The notes beneath the pieces are model-generated. The model worked only from the letters and a program-made list of their open reading frames with translations. It ran no database searches and was not told where the DNA came from. DNA of 64,000 bases, taken from assembly GCA_024036415.1 (NCBI GenBank), contig JAMWET010002884.1, positions 127,501 to 191,500 on the forward strand, given 5' to 3'. Made by a program: the position numbers and the translations under genes. The stretch's first letter is position 1, and each line of letters begins with the position of its first letter. The DNA comes from Prochilodus magdalenae (taxonomy: Eukaryota; Chordata; Actinopteri; Characiformes; Prochilodontidae). Positions 21,800 to 32,222 of the stretch are shown one piece after another.

Positions 21800-21866
21800 T
21801 ATCATTGCTGTGCTATGAAAAACAAGCATCTCCAAAATGGCAACTTTTCAGGGGAGGGGAAAAACT
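21800..21866 (-). mobile_element. TCGTCGCTGTCC MITE, copy C (one end only)
   Basis: TATATCATTGCTGTGCTATG through CATCTCCAAAATGGCAACTT to GGGGAAAAAC matches one end of the MITE. The other ~190 bp are absent. Confidence 0.7.
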
Positions 21867-22852
21867 AATGGGATGAGTGAGCTTGGCATGGTGCTGTTTA
21901 AAAGATGAACTGGACAGTTATTCATATCAGTACAAATATGATGTTATAACTGATAAATGAAGGTTTGACCATATGCTGATATATTCACCCACACACACAC
22001 CCTTGCTTGGCCTGACTTTAGAGAGTGGTCAAAGAGAAGCAGTAACCAAAGCATCAAGCTTAAGATCAAATGGTTGAAGTGACTGAAGTGACCAGACAGC
22101 AGACACAGGGAGAAAGCCAATTAGGCTCCAAACAGGCTCCGCAACCCCCACACACGAAAAACACAAAGTGAAGCAAATACAATAATGATGCCAGCCAGTC
22201 CATAAACCCCTGTCATCCCAAAGCTCCGAAAAACAGTGTTGCGGAATAGAGGGAAGAACTTTTTACAACATGAATTGCGTTTGCATATTGTTATACCACT
22301 AGACAAAGAGAAGTAGGCTCTTGAAATCCATGGTACTCAGAGGATTTTGGGAAGAAAAAATAGCTTCAGGAAAAAAAACTGGAGCAGGTGTGAATTGAAT
22401 TACCGTTCTAAAAAGGAACCAATTACCTGGGAAAAGATTTTTTTAGGATTTAATTTAAAAGAATATGAACACTGAGGAATATCTGAGCAGCACTCTTTCA
22501 TAGTCAAGCGCCGCAGCTAATAAAGGGTAATAAAAAGGTTGTGGTGCTTACTGGCTAATAACGTTTAGCCAGCTAAACGAGGATCCTGGGCTCAGAAACA
22601 TATGATACAATGAAATGATGGTGTACTTCCGTATTCATAGGATTCTGCCTAATACAGTCATGAGTCAAGAGTTCTCAGACTGCTGTTTGTGTGATGTTAC
22701 TTGAATTTGATTCAACGGAATGACACATTTGTAAACCGGCACTTGTTCACCTATTTGGTCACATGACGCTGTATTATACCATAGTATGTCTGTTGAGAGA
22801 AGGGCTTTTGGCCTAAACTGTATTTTAAAAGTCCATTCTTGGCTTAGAGATA
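21867..22852. other. Unannotated intergenic sequence
   Basis: No recognisable gene. The last ~70 bp before the next element (GAGAGAAGGGCTTTTGGCCT ... TTAGAGATA) resemble the flank of the mariner copy at 24903, so the duplicated unit may be larger than the transposon. Confidence 0.45.
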
Positions 22853-23400
22853 CAACCCCAGTCCCAATAAAAGGTTTTAAACACTGTGTGAACTGTAAGT
22901 AAAGGTAAATAAAACGGTCCAGGAACGACTTTATCAATGCTGAACAGTAGAGGCTTTAGTATGACATTGTCACTGTCCAAAGAAAAATGAGTATCTCCAG
23001 CTTTGGCAACTTTACAGGAGAGGCCAAAAACCTCATGTAATCTGAATGCAAGTCAGTGGAACCAGACGTATTTCCAAGCAGTTTTGGGATGTTCCTGTTG
23101 GTTCATTGATCATGAAATTTCCTCACACAGTAAACAGCAGCTGCAGTGTTCAAATGATGCACATATAAAAATTTCATTGGACAGCGACTATATGCTCCCA
23201 TCCAGACAACATCTCTTTCAAGGAAGGCCTTGCATAACAATGCTAAACCACATACAGCACCCATCACAACAGCATGGCTTTGCAGAAGAAAGGTCCGGGT
23301 GCTGAACTGGCCTACCTACAGTCCTGACCTTTCACCAAAAGGGAACATTTGGCAAATCCTGAAACAAAAACGTTGGCAATGAAGACCCAGACCATGACAG
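22853..23400 (+). mobile_element. Mariner-like element, copy 1, with a nested MITE
   Basis: Starts CAACCCCAGTCCCAATAAAA and continues with CTGTGTGAACTGTAAGTAAA. After the MITE it resumes at ATGCTCCCATCCAGACAACA with a transposase fragment: TAWLCRRKVRVLNWPTYSPD-type residues (about 23268-23330) match 'TAWLRRR.IRVL.WPA.SPDLSPIE', the block leading to the third catalytic acid. The right end is lost near 23400. It shares its layout with 24903-27577, 28139-28380 and 34104-34698. Confidence 0.8.
22966..23192 (-). mobile_element. TCGTCGCTGTCC MITE, copy D, inside mariner copy
   Basis: TTGTCACTGTCCAAAGAAAA ... TTGGACAGCGACTA. The mariner sequence breaks off at CTTTAGTATGACA and resumes at TATGCTCCC. 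The uninterrupted copies at 24990-25015 and 28230-28250 read straight through this point, so the MITE inserted after the mariner. Confidence 0.82.
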
Positions 23401-23943
23401 TAATATGTTCATTTCTGTTCATTTTCACTTTCCATGTTGTGTTAACGACACAGAGAAAAACATTTTTTATAAGTAATAAATTAAAATTGACTTTTGTTTA
23501 CTGCCGGTAAACAACAAACCCAAATCAAAGTGGAAGGTGTAACAACCACTGTAATAGAGTCCTCAGTGACAGTAACCAAAGAGAGGCTAAAACATGGAGA
23601 ACAATAAACCCACTAGCAGTCCGAACAATCTGAGGACTAATGGTTAAAATGCAGTTCCAATTTCCCCAAAATGTCTGAAATGTCAGAATAATTCCTAGTT
23701 CCAATAACTCAATAGTTATTGTGATGTCACAATCAATCAGACTGTTTTGATGTCAAAAGCTTTATTCTTGATGAACTTACCAATGTCAATTATTTCTTTA
23801 CAGTGGTGGTGAAGGGAACCACAGGGTCAACTTGTCTTCATTGCAATTAATGTCATGAGTGATGTAAAATTATTTTTTAGATCAAAATCATTTTATCATC
23901 AGATCTAAACACTCTAACCATAAAACCCTCTTGTGCATCAGTG

Positions 23944-24370
23944 TTACACGGGGACAGTGACTGGCAAACTCAGAAATACTGAACAGGAATACAAAACCAA
24001 CTGACAAGGAGACAAATCACCAACAGGGAGACAAAACCAACGAACAGGGAGACAAAACAACTGGCACGGAAAAAAAAAACACCAGCAGGGGAACAAACGC
24101 CAAGCAAGAACAAAGCGGACAACATGGAGTATAAAACAACAAGAGCTAACAAGAGACACCTGGGAAGGGGCGGAGCCAGAAACAGGTGAGGGGCCTGACA
24201 AGAGGGCGGAGACAGGAGGAGCAAAAGACCAAAACAAACAGAAGCACATGGAACAGAGCAACAAACAGCACATGGACATGACAAGACAGAAACCGAAAGC
24301 CAGATAAGACAGACACACATGACCAGGACAGGGCAGGAGGTGAAAATCAGAGAGCGGATATGTAACCGTT
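23944..24370 (-). repeat. Repeat with internal ~23-bp units, possibly LTR-like
   Basis: Contains four imperfect copies of an AACAGGGAGACAAAACCAAC-type unit (23985-24060) and then GC-richer unique sequence with a GTTTTATACTCCATGTTG TATA-like box on the minus strand. Long minus-strand frames (143 and 153 codons, Cys/Leu/Ser-rich) have no domain and overlap in two phases, so I read them as chance. Family not identified. Confidence 0.4.
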
Positions 24371-24384
24371 TTATGAAATAACGT

Positions 24385-24690
24385 CCTGTTAAGGCATTCA
24401 TTCATTCAGCTTGAGAACTGCTTATTCTTCTGGATTGCAGGGGGTGCCGGAGCCTATCCCCAGAGCTCACTGGGCAGGAAACACCCTGGATAGGCCACTA
24501 GTCCATCACATGCAGACAGACATACACCGTCACTCACACAAGGGGAGTGATTTAGCACCTCCTATTCACCTCGTCTTTGAACTGTGGAAGGAAACTCATG
24601 TAGACACAAGGAGAACTTGCAGGAAGAACCCCGGACCCCCCGGTCAGGAATCAAACCCAGGCCTGTGCCACCATACCTCCCTTCTGTAAG
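24385..24690 (+). repeat. Fish LINE/SINE tail repeat
   Basis: CATTCATTCATTCAGCTTGA, then GGGGTGCCGGAGCCTATCCC, CACCCTGGATAGGCCACTAG then TCCATCAC, and ACACAAGGAGAACTTGCAGG then AATCAAACCCAGGCC. This order of phrases is one of the most frequent interspersed repeats in teleosts. Reverse-strand pieces of it are at 21590-21760 and 27716-27836. Confidence 0.75.
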
Positions 24691-25919
24691 GGCATCATAC
24701 CTATGAAATGTATTGGATAGTTTGGATGGGATGGTTGATTATGAAAGGCTCTGCTCTATAAAAATGACACAACGTCTGAGTGTCATGCGTCTAAAAACTC
24801 GCTCACAGAATATTATTGATGAGACAGTTATGAATATGCTGCCTGAATCTTGTAGCAGGTTTTATTGACACTTTTGAGAGAAGGATTCTTGCCGCTGAGA
24901 TACAACCCCAGTTCCAAAAAAGTTTTGTTGCTGTGTAAACTGTAAATAGCGGTAAATAAAATCATCAATGCTGAGCAGTATATAGAGGTTTTGGAGCAGC
25001 ATATCCTCTTATTCAGAGAAGGCCTTGCATAACTATGCTAAACCACATTCTGCATCCATCACAACAGCATGGCTTCGCAGAAGAAGAGTCCAGGTGCTGA
25101 ACTGGCCTGCCTGTCGTCCTAACCTTTCACCAATAGGAAAGATTAGGTGCACCATGGAACGGACAAAATTGGAAGACCCAGGACTGTACAGCAGCTAGAA
25201 TCCTACATCAGACAAGAATGGGACAACTTCACTCCCTCAGAACTCCAGCAATTGATTTCCTCACTGCCCAGACACTAACAGACTGAAAACAGATAAAGCA
25301 GCAGCACAGGATGGGCAGTTGCTCCATATCAGACCGCACTCCAAAAATCAGAAAACATTGCTGCATCATGAACTGAAAAATCTAGCAAAGCAGTCCCAAC
25401 ATTCCTCTCTCAAAATTCCAGAAACTGGTCTCCTCACATCCCAAATGTTTACAGACTGTGGATGCTGGAATAAACCCAGGTGGACAGGCCCTTCCAACTC
25501 CCCACACACTCTGCGGTGAAGGTCAGTGGCAGGGTCCAGATGGCTTAGAGGGACCCCAACCACCAAAAGAGTGATTCTGGTCAATCAAGAGGCCTCTAGG
25601 AGGACCAACTTACACGAACAACAACAGACATCATGCACACAGCATGTACATCTCAGATGGTGCATGCAACACCTGTAAATACCAAGCTGTACTTCTTCAT
25701 ACATCATTGGTCTCATTTCATGAAACTTGTAAGCTGACAGAACAGAGTGTGTTAGACGACGGGTCTTCTATAGGGTCTTACATTTGACACCACGTAGTTC
25801 CCTGACAGTAGATTACCATGCTACACAGTGGCAAACACTGCCCTGTCCCAACTTTCCTGAGATGCACGGCTTCCATCAAGTTCTAATTGAGTGAATCATT
25901 TTCATGAAATGGTAAATTG

Positions 25920-26935
25920 TAGGGCTGTACCCGACTCAGAATTTTGTCAGTCGAATCGGATCGCACAGAGCTAAAAGTCAAATGGGCTTTATTAAGCACA
26001 CGGGTACACAAGCAGCGAGGCAACCAAGGTGGAAGGTCTAGGCAAGACAATGGTCAAAGTTACAAACAAAGGTCGATAGCCAGAGAGTAGAACACGAGAG
26101 AAAACCAACAAGGAATAAACAAAAGAGGAGGTCATAGCTAAAGGGAGTCAAAAAAGCCAGAGTCAGGGTAAACAGAGGAGAAGCGCTAAGAAATGCAAAC
26201 TAGGTTTGGTAAAACTTTGCAATGAGGAAGTGTTTGAGAGAAGTATAAATACTGAGGCTAAGTGGATGCAGCTGGCTAAAACACAGGTGACCTAGAGCGG
26301 TGCTGATTGTATGGCTGGGGACATGTGGGTGTGATGTCATCGGATAATGCACTCTGGGAAATGGAGTCCAGGAGAGCAGAGGAGCTGGGGAAACCCAGAA
26401 GCACGACATTATCTGTAAATGAATAAATATAAATATCTGCAATTTCGGTTCTAAAATAATGGAATTATAATAAAACAAACGTCTCCGTTTTTCCTTCAAA
26501 CAGCCATTAAATCGAGCTCCCTCGGTTGGAGCAGTGTTGGATGTCTGACTGAATGAAGAGCAGAATTTGGTTTCATTTGTTCAGATTCTCTTCTTTAAAA
26601 GCTCCACCAGACTTTCTCTTTCATTCCACCTGCGTTTCTCGGCTTTAGCTGCCTTCAGCGGTGAACCGCCAGCACACTGTGTCACGTGGATTTAATATTT
26701 TAGCGAGAATGCGTCACAGCCAAGCTAGAACTTACATATATATTTATTATCCCCCTTTAATAATTATTAACATGTCTTTTTACATTCTTAAAGTTCTTGT
26801 GTATTTTAGTAAGCTTTAGTCTGTTTTACGGAAGAAAAAAAAGGTCACTGTTGTCAGTTGACTTAAAGGGTCTCAGTCGACTTAAAGGGTCTCCTACTGA
26901 CCATTCGATTCATTGACTTCTAGAGGGCAGCCCTA
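25920..26935. mobile_element. hAT-like element inside the mariner copy
   Basis: 1016 bp with TAGGGCTG at the left end and CAGCCCTA at the right. It is flanked by GTAAATTG (25912-25919) and GTATATTG (26936-26943), an 8-bp target duplication with one mismatch. Eight base pairs is diagnostic of the hAT superfamily. No hAT transposase frame is present, so it is non-autonomous. Its interior holds the LTR-like repeat 25963-26408. Confidence 0.88.
25963..26408 (-). repeat. LTR-like repeat, copy 2, nested in hAT-like element
   Basis: On the minus strand it begins TGTCGTGCTTCTGGGTTTCC and ends near AATAAAGCCCATTTGAC then CTGTGCGA. It shares with 13584-14130 the CTCCATTTCCCAGAGTGCA-type block, the TATTTATACTTCTC TATA region, CCAAACCTAG and the AATAAA signal. 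It is about 100 bp shorter than copy 1. Confidence 0.6.
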
Positions 26936-26966
26936 GTATATTGTCTCACTTTCAACATCTAATATA

Positions 26967-27499
26967 CTGGGGTTGGACAATGAAACTGAAACACCTGGTT
27001 TTAGACCACAGTCATTTATTAGTATGGTGTAGGGCCTCCTTCTGCGGCCAATACAGCATCAGTTCATCTTGGGAATGACATATACTGCGTCCTGCACAGT
27101 GGTCAGAGGGATTCTAAGCCATTCCTCTTGCAGGATAGTGGCCAGGTCACTACGTGATGCTGGTGGAGGTTCGTCCTTCTTGGTGGTATGCTGACATTAC
27201 CCTGGATACCGTGGCTCTTGATACATCACAAAGACTTGCTGTCTTGGTCACAGATGCGCCAGCAAGACGTGCACCAACAATCTGTCCTCTTTTGAACTCT
27301 GGTATGTCTCCCATAATGTTGTGTGCATTGCAGTATTTTGAGCAGAACTGTGCTCTTACCTGCTAACTGAACCTTCACACTCTGCTCTTACTGGTGCAAT
27401 GTGCAGTTAATGAAGATTGGCCACCAGGCTGGTCTAATTTAGCCATGAGACCGCCCACACTAAAATGACTGGTGTTTTAGTTTCATTGTCCATCCCCTG
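26967..27499 (-). mobile_element. Tc1-like element with catalytic core deleted, copy 5
   Basis: 533 bp, reverse orientation, flanked by TA on both sides. Termini are CTGGGGTTGGACAATG and CATTGTCCATCCCCTG. The helix-turn-helix frame (27150-27314, minus strand) is uninterrupted. It lies within the 3' part of mariner copy 2, just right of the hAT-like element. Confidence 0.93.
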
Positions 27500-27589
27500 T
27501 ATGTGTTCTGTGTTCTATTCTCTATTTACCTTCATGCACGATTTACACAGCACCCCAGCTTTGTTGGAACTGGGGTTGAACATGAAAGG

Positions 27590-27836
27590 TGTTTTAAGGC
27601 TAAGATAATCCCTATAGACCCACTATTTTACTACCATCACCTTTACATATGAATCTCAGGAATAGTGTGAAGGTTCACTGTTGGTCTTGGAGAGTAAATG
27701 AAGTGGCTATACTTATGCTTTCCGGATTCCACCCACAGTCCAAAGACATGCATTTGTCAACTTAGAGATGCCAAACTGTCCCAGGTTTAAGTCTGGGTGT
27801 TTGCTCGGTGATGGACTGGTGGCTCCCCCACAACAT
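27590..27836 (+). repeat. Composite repeat block, copy 2
   Basis: Homologous to 21450-21790 (see there), including the fish LINE/SINE tail portion. Copy 2 lacks the GGATAGGCTCCAGCAC end and joins directly to MITE copy E. Confidence 0.75.
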
Positions 27837-27841
27837 AGGAG

Positions 27842-28074
27842 TATATCATTGTTGTCCAAAAATAAATATCTACAAAATGGCAAGGGCGAAAACCTCATTC
27901 AATTTTAACGAAGGTCAATGGAGATTTGTTTCCAAGCGTTTGGGCACCTTTCTGGTGGTCCATTGAACATATTGATATTTTCATACTGTGTAAACAGCCC
28001 TGCTGTATTCAAATGATGCATAAAAATAAAAATCTACAGAAATGGAGAGACATGGTTTTGTTTGGACAGCAATG
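27842..28074 (-). mobile_element. TCGTCGCTGTCC MITE, copy E (decayed)
   Basis: TATATCATTGTTGTCCAAAA ... TTTGTTTGGACAGCAATGA with recognisable interior blocks (CTGGTGGTCCATTGAACAT, TCAAATGATGCATAAAA). More diverged than copies A, B and F. Confidence 0.75.
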
Positions 28075-28138
28075 AAATGCAGTTTAGGAGATGAAGGAAC
28101 CTTGCATTCTGAATGACTCTGTTTACATCTGAACTATT

Positions 28139-28380
28139 TAAACCCCAGTTCCAAAAAAAGGTTTGATGCTGTGTAAACTGTAAATAAAGGTAAATAAAAA
28201 GATCAGTGCTGAGCAGTATATAGAGGCTTTAGGACGACATAGGCTCTCTTTCAGGGAAGGCCTTGCATAACTATGCTAACACATAACCACATACTACATC
28301 CATCACCACAGCATGGCTTCGTAGAACAAGAGTCCGGGTGCTGAACTGGCCTGCCTGCAGTCCTGACCTTTCACCAATGG
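28139..28380 (+). mobile_element. Mariner-like element, copy 3 (right end lost)
   Basis: AAACCCCAGTTCCAAAAAAA, CTGTGTAAACTGTAAATAAA, then ACAGCATGGCTTCGTAGAAC and a GTGCTGAACTGGCCTGCCTG transposase block. It carries neither the C-terminal block nor the right inverted repeat. Confidence 0.8.
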
Positions 28381-28453
28381 GCTTAAATGAATAATAATGA
28401 CTTGTTTACATCTGAACTATTTCATTACTCAAAACTTTTTAAGCCATTGGTTA

Positions 28454-28652
28454 GAGGTTGGTGTAGCTCAGCAGAGCCACCACCACATGTGGGAGACGAT
28501 TCCTGGTCTGGGTGACTATGCTGTGCTACACCAATAAGAGTCCTTGGGCTCTTATTTAAGACCCCTAACACTACACTGGCCTACCTGTAACATGATTAAC
28601 CTTGTAAGTCGTTCTGGATAAGAGCGTCAGCTATATAGCGTAAATGTAAATG
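28454..28652 (+). mobile_element. tRNA-derived SINE, copy 3 (B box damaged)
   Basis: GGTTGGTGTAGCTCAGCAGA then a deletion of ~20 bp, and the B box is reduced to GACGATTCCTGG. The body and tail (GTCGTTCTGGATAAGAGCGT, then CAGC and TAAATGTAAATG) are intact. A short duplication TTGGGCTCTTATT sits near 28545. It should no longer have a working internal promoter. Confidence 0.9.
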
Positions 28653-28734
28653 TATCCGAGTGAGCTCTTATATGGATGAACTAACAGAGGAAGTATTAAC
28701 TCTATAGTAACTTACTTTGAACTTTAAAATAAAA

Positions 28735-28955
<221 letters not shown>

Positions 28956-31364
28956 AAAAAATATATCTTATATAAAAATATATATCTTAATAAAAATCCT
29001 TAATTTACTTAATTTACCCAAATATTCACTTTTATTATTTCTAAATACTGCCAGTACTTTTATATTTCATTTTTGAGATACTTGGACAAAACTTTCCTGG
29101 CAATAACTTGTGGGAATAGGTTTTCCATAGGAGGCAGAGGTACGCAAATCTGTTTCAGACATAAAACAGGCCACATAGTATAATGAATTAGTGTCTCATA
29201 ATTACAAAAACATTTCCTATAGATAAACTTATAATCTCCTAATTATGATTTATTATTTCATGAGAGACTAGTTCACAGTCACGCTTTTAACAGCCATAAT
29301 GACTTATTATAGATATGTTACATCTGAAATGACTATAAAATTGTGAGTCATAAGTCAGTATTAATATTAAATTGTGAATATGATTATGAGAAACAATGTG
29401 TTGTGAATATAACATTATTATAACATATCATGACATTGTGAATTACTAAGTCAGTTTTGAGATACAAAGTCATAACTATGATTATAGTGACTCAGAAATA
29501 TGCCATACTAGGTACATTTGATATGAAACATGCATATTATGAAAATTCATTATTATAGAAGAGCAAGTCAATAATTATGAGATACTGAGTTTCATTTAAT
29601 GGATGGTGTCATTATTATAAGATAGCAAATCTTAAATATACTGTATAATCCACAGTTTTGACATTTTAATGAAATAGGAAGTCATATATGAGGTACTAAT
29701 TAATAATCTAGAGATAATAAGTTGTAATTCTGGCAAACTTCCTCACTTATATACATTTTTGAATCGCTGTATTTTTATTTTCACTGAAACAAGCTGAGAG
29801 TGGTGGGGAGGAGTGAGGTTCATATGTATGTCCCATAGCAGGTTTATTTGCTTGCACCAAATTACTGTGTTTGAAACACAAACAAACAAAAAGGCTTCTG
29901 TGGCGGCTTTACTAGTTTATCTCTGTTCTGAGTTAGATCAGAATCAGTATTAGAGTGTAATTATTATGTAGACTTCTAGCGGGAGAATGTAAACAAAGGT
30001 GTGGATGGGAGATTTGAATATGTCCTGCATGTCAAGGTGTAAATGGATTTGAGTACGACCTGCATGTCCGTCACAACTATAAAGCTCAGTAAAAGTGGCT
30101 AGCAGAAGTAAAGCATTGACCAATGGTTGAATCCTTAAACTAGCAGGGCAAACAAAACAAACGCAACATGGAAGAACTTGTAATGCTAAGTTTGTATGGT
30201 GAAGGCCATGCTTTTTTCCACTTTGTATGTATGTAATTTTCCAAATGCATTCCAACAGAATCGTCCTTCGGGAGCCACACATTTTCATAAGTGGGATAAA
30301 GTCCTTATTGACTAGGAGCCTTATTGACTAGAGCTAGGAGTGCTAGCACTTTCCACTAGGAACTGGTACTCAACCTTTACAGCTTCACATGACTCTTAGA
30401 AGCTGGATAGCCCCATTTGGAATTGCAGTTATAAGAGAATGAAATTCCTTAAGAAAGCTGCACTGTAAAAAATGATTTGCTGGCTCAACGTAGTCAAGTC
30501 ATCATTTTTTGCTCAGTAATTTATATTATAACCAATAATGTTATAACCAAGTATTGTTCATCCAAGAAGAAGATCAAATGAGAAAGTGTCTCTTCTTCTT
30601 TCCCATTGGTTCCTGGTATCATCTATTTGCATACTGTTTTATTCACCATCGAGTTCCCTTCCCCACCTCCCATTGTGTGATTCTTCATATTATAGGGTTA
30701 ACAGCTGAGCTGCATGGCTGTTGGTGCAACAGCTGACTAAAGTGATCCATGGGAGTCATTGGATTTTGAAAATCCACCTGCTTACAATTAAACCAATGGG
30801 CTGCTATTACTCAACATAAAGACTTTACTCAACATTACACTGGTGTTACTCAACATAAAGACTCAACACAAAGGAAGCCTGATATGATGCAGCATAACAT
30901 AACAAAAAAGTACATTAATATACTATTTAATAGTACTCCTACACCCAACAGCAATATAGCTCAACTAATAACCTTAGCTTATGATAACGATACAGGCAGT
31001 GAAAGGTATGTCCGAGGGGAAGACAACACATAAAGGGTGCATACAACAGTCAAAGCAAAATGATGAGTGAGTTATGCTGAGTCAACAAATATATTTTCGC
31101 AGTCTTTGTTAAGTTTATGTGTTATTATCATTTTTATAATATTCTATTATAAGCGTAGAATATCATTTATAAGCTTCTATTTTCATCAAGCAGATCAGAC
31201 AAATAATATATTCATTTATTATGCCAGTTCTTAATGTTGTCTATTAAATCAGGATTTATTAATTCGTTTGTTATAATTATTATTATTGTTTTTTTTATTA
31301 TTTTTTTTTTTTTACATATATTGTATTATATTTTATATTTTATTTAACATAAAAAACGGGAATA

Positions 31365-31372
<8 letters not shown>
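28956..31372. other. AT-rich gene-free stretch upstream of the ephrin promoter
   Basis: 29160-29720 is filled with degenerate, partly palindromic phrases of the type AGTCATAATTATGAGATACT, an old AT-rich tandem or MITE family. CACTGTAAAAAATGATTTGC at 30462 resembles a CACTA/EnSpm transposon end, with no partner end found. TACTCAACATAAAGACT is repeated at 30810 and 30856. No gene is recognised; the 112-codon minus-strand frame at 29950-30288 has no domain. Confidence 0.5.

Positions 31373-31449
<77 letters not shown>
31373..31449. repeat. (TA)n microsatellite just upstream of the promoter
   Basis: About 38 TA dinucleotides ending some 50 bp before the GC-richer promoter region. A long plus-strand frame that runs from the repeat to 31907 is judged a chance frame. 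Confidence 0.97.
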
Positions 31450-31452
<3 letters not shown>

Positions 31453-31494
31453 GACCCCTAGTGATTCATTCATTCTTGCCCACCACCGTTCTTA

Positions 31495-32100
31495 ACCAGA
31501 GTGACGGAGCGTCCTCGCCCCGCCCACGGCGCCTCACGATTGGCCCAAAGTTCTGGTGGCCTCGCCCACCCAGCGTACCTCCTCGAGCAGTTTCTTCGCT
31601 TTCCCAACTGAAAATTAATCAAGTGAGCGCGAGACGCGTCTGTCTGTCAGCCGTCAACGGTCGTGACTGGAAACCGTTTCTCTCCATTAAGCCGCGATTA
31701 GGTGACACGTTACGAAATGTTTGGATAGACAACTGGAATTACTCAACTCCTCTGGAAAGACGAAGGAAGTTCAGCCTTATTTTCCAGCTCCAGAAGTGTC
31801 TCCAAGAAGTTATTTCCTCAGGCTTGTCAATGAAATGTGTCAAACGAGAGGAAACGCCCGGAGCTCCTCGGAATACGGCTGTTCTGGGTGAAAACACAAA
31901 AAGCTAAGTTTTGGGGATTTTTGAGGTAACTTTTTAAAGCCCAGGCGACTTTTTATCTGAGGTAAATGGTGGGGTGGACTCCTCCTGTCATAAGAAAGTG
32001 AATATCTCGCTTGACGTGGCTAGGAGTTAGCTCTTTTGCCCCGGCGCCACCTCCAAGACTCTTGAGGCCGAGAAGGACTACTCTCGGGCTGGATACAGCT
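31495..32100 (+). promoter_or_regulatory. Probable ephrin promoter and 5' UTR
   Basis: Base composition changes sharply from AT-rich to GC- and CpG-richer at about 31495. A GC box (GCCCCGCCC, 31517-31525) and an inverted CCAAT box (GATTGG, 31538-31543) sit 18 bp apart. A second CTCGCCCACCC motif lies near 31561. No TATA box is evident, as in many CpG-type promoters. The transcription start cannot be set, but is probably between 31600 and 31950. Short upstream ATGs occur (for example near 31718, 31830 and 31967), none in a frame that extends into the ephrin frame. Confidence 0.65.
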
Positions 32101-32222
32101 ATGAGTTTCCCCCGGTGCCCTGGAGCTCCTAACGTCCTCACTCTTCTGGTTCTTCTCATACATGTGCTCTCCAGCGCTTTAGCCAAGAGACACGTTGTCT
32201 ACTGGAACTCCACAAACCCCAG
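32101..32222 (+). CDS. efna: A-type ephrin, first coding exon (partial gene)
   Basis: Encodes 40 codons plus two bases. Residues 11-28 are a hydrophobic signal core with a likely cut after SALA (A28). The mature N-terminus is KRHVVYWNSTNPR, the hallmark start of the ephrin receptor-binding domain ('RH.VYWNSSNP'), with an NST N-glycosylation sequon. B-type ephrins differ here. Ephrin-As are GPI-anchored ligands of EphA receptors acting in axon guidance and tissue boundaries. The exon ends CCCAG|GTGAGC at 32222/32223, a strong donor splitting the Arg codon at the place where vertebrate EFNA exon 1 ends. The start ATG has G at -3. RHVV is nearest EFNA4/EFNA3/EFNA1 rather than EFNA2/EFNA5 (RYAV); the paralogue is not settled. 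Later exons lie beyond the window. Confidence 0.87.

Larger units (their letters stand above)
24903..27577 (+). mobile_element. Mariner-like element, copy 2, with nested insertions
   Basis: Left end CAACCCCAGTTCCAAAAAAG ... GCTGTGTAAACTGTAAAT; right end ATTTACACAGCACCCCAGCT ... GGAACTGGGGTTG, an excellent inverted-repeat pair. Transposase remnants: TAWLRRRRVQVLNWPACRPN (about 25070-25130), then RRPRTVQQLESYIRQEWDN (about 25182-25240). A second, partly duplicated copy of the C-terminal block lies near 25390-25460. About 360 bp of unrelated sequence (25460-25815), a hAT-like element and a Tc1-like element interrupt it. Removing these would leave roughly 770 bp of mariner sequence. Confidence 0.85.

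Noticed and set aside
23944..24405. 153- and 143-codon Cys/Leu/Ser-rich minus-strand frames
   Set aside because: They overlap in two phases across a repeat with ~23-bp internal units and show no domain. Low-complexity composition explains both.
31368..31907. 179-codon plus-strand frame running from the TA repeat into the ephrin 5' UTR
   Set aside because: The first 25 residues are Ile/Tyr repeat from TA dinucleotides and the rest has no domain. It lies across the promoter and is best read as a chance frame in GC-rich sequence.
32011..32100. Upstream in-frame extension of the ephrin exon to 32011
   Set aside because: The extension would need a TTG start. The first in-frame ATG is 32101, which directly precedes the signal peptide and has a G at -3.
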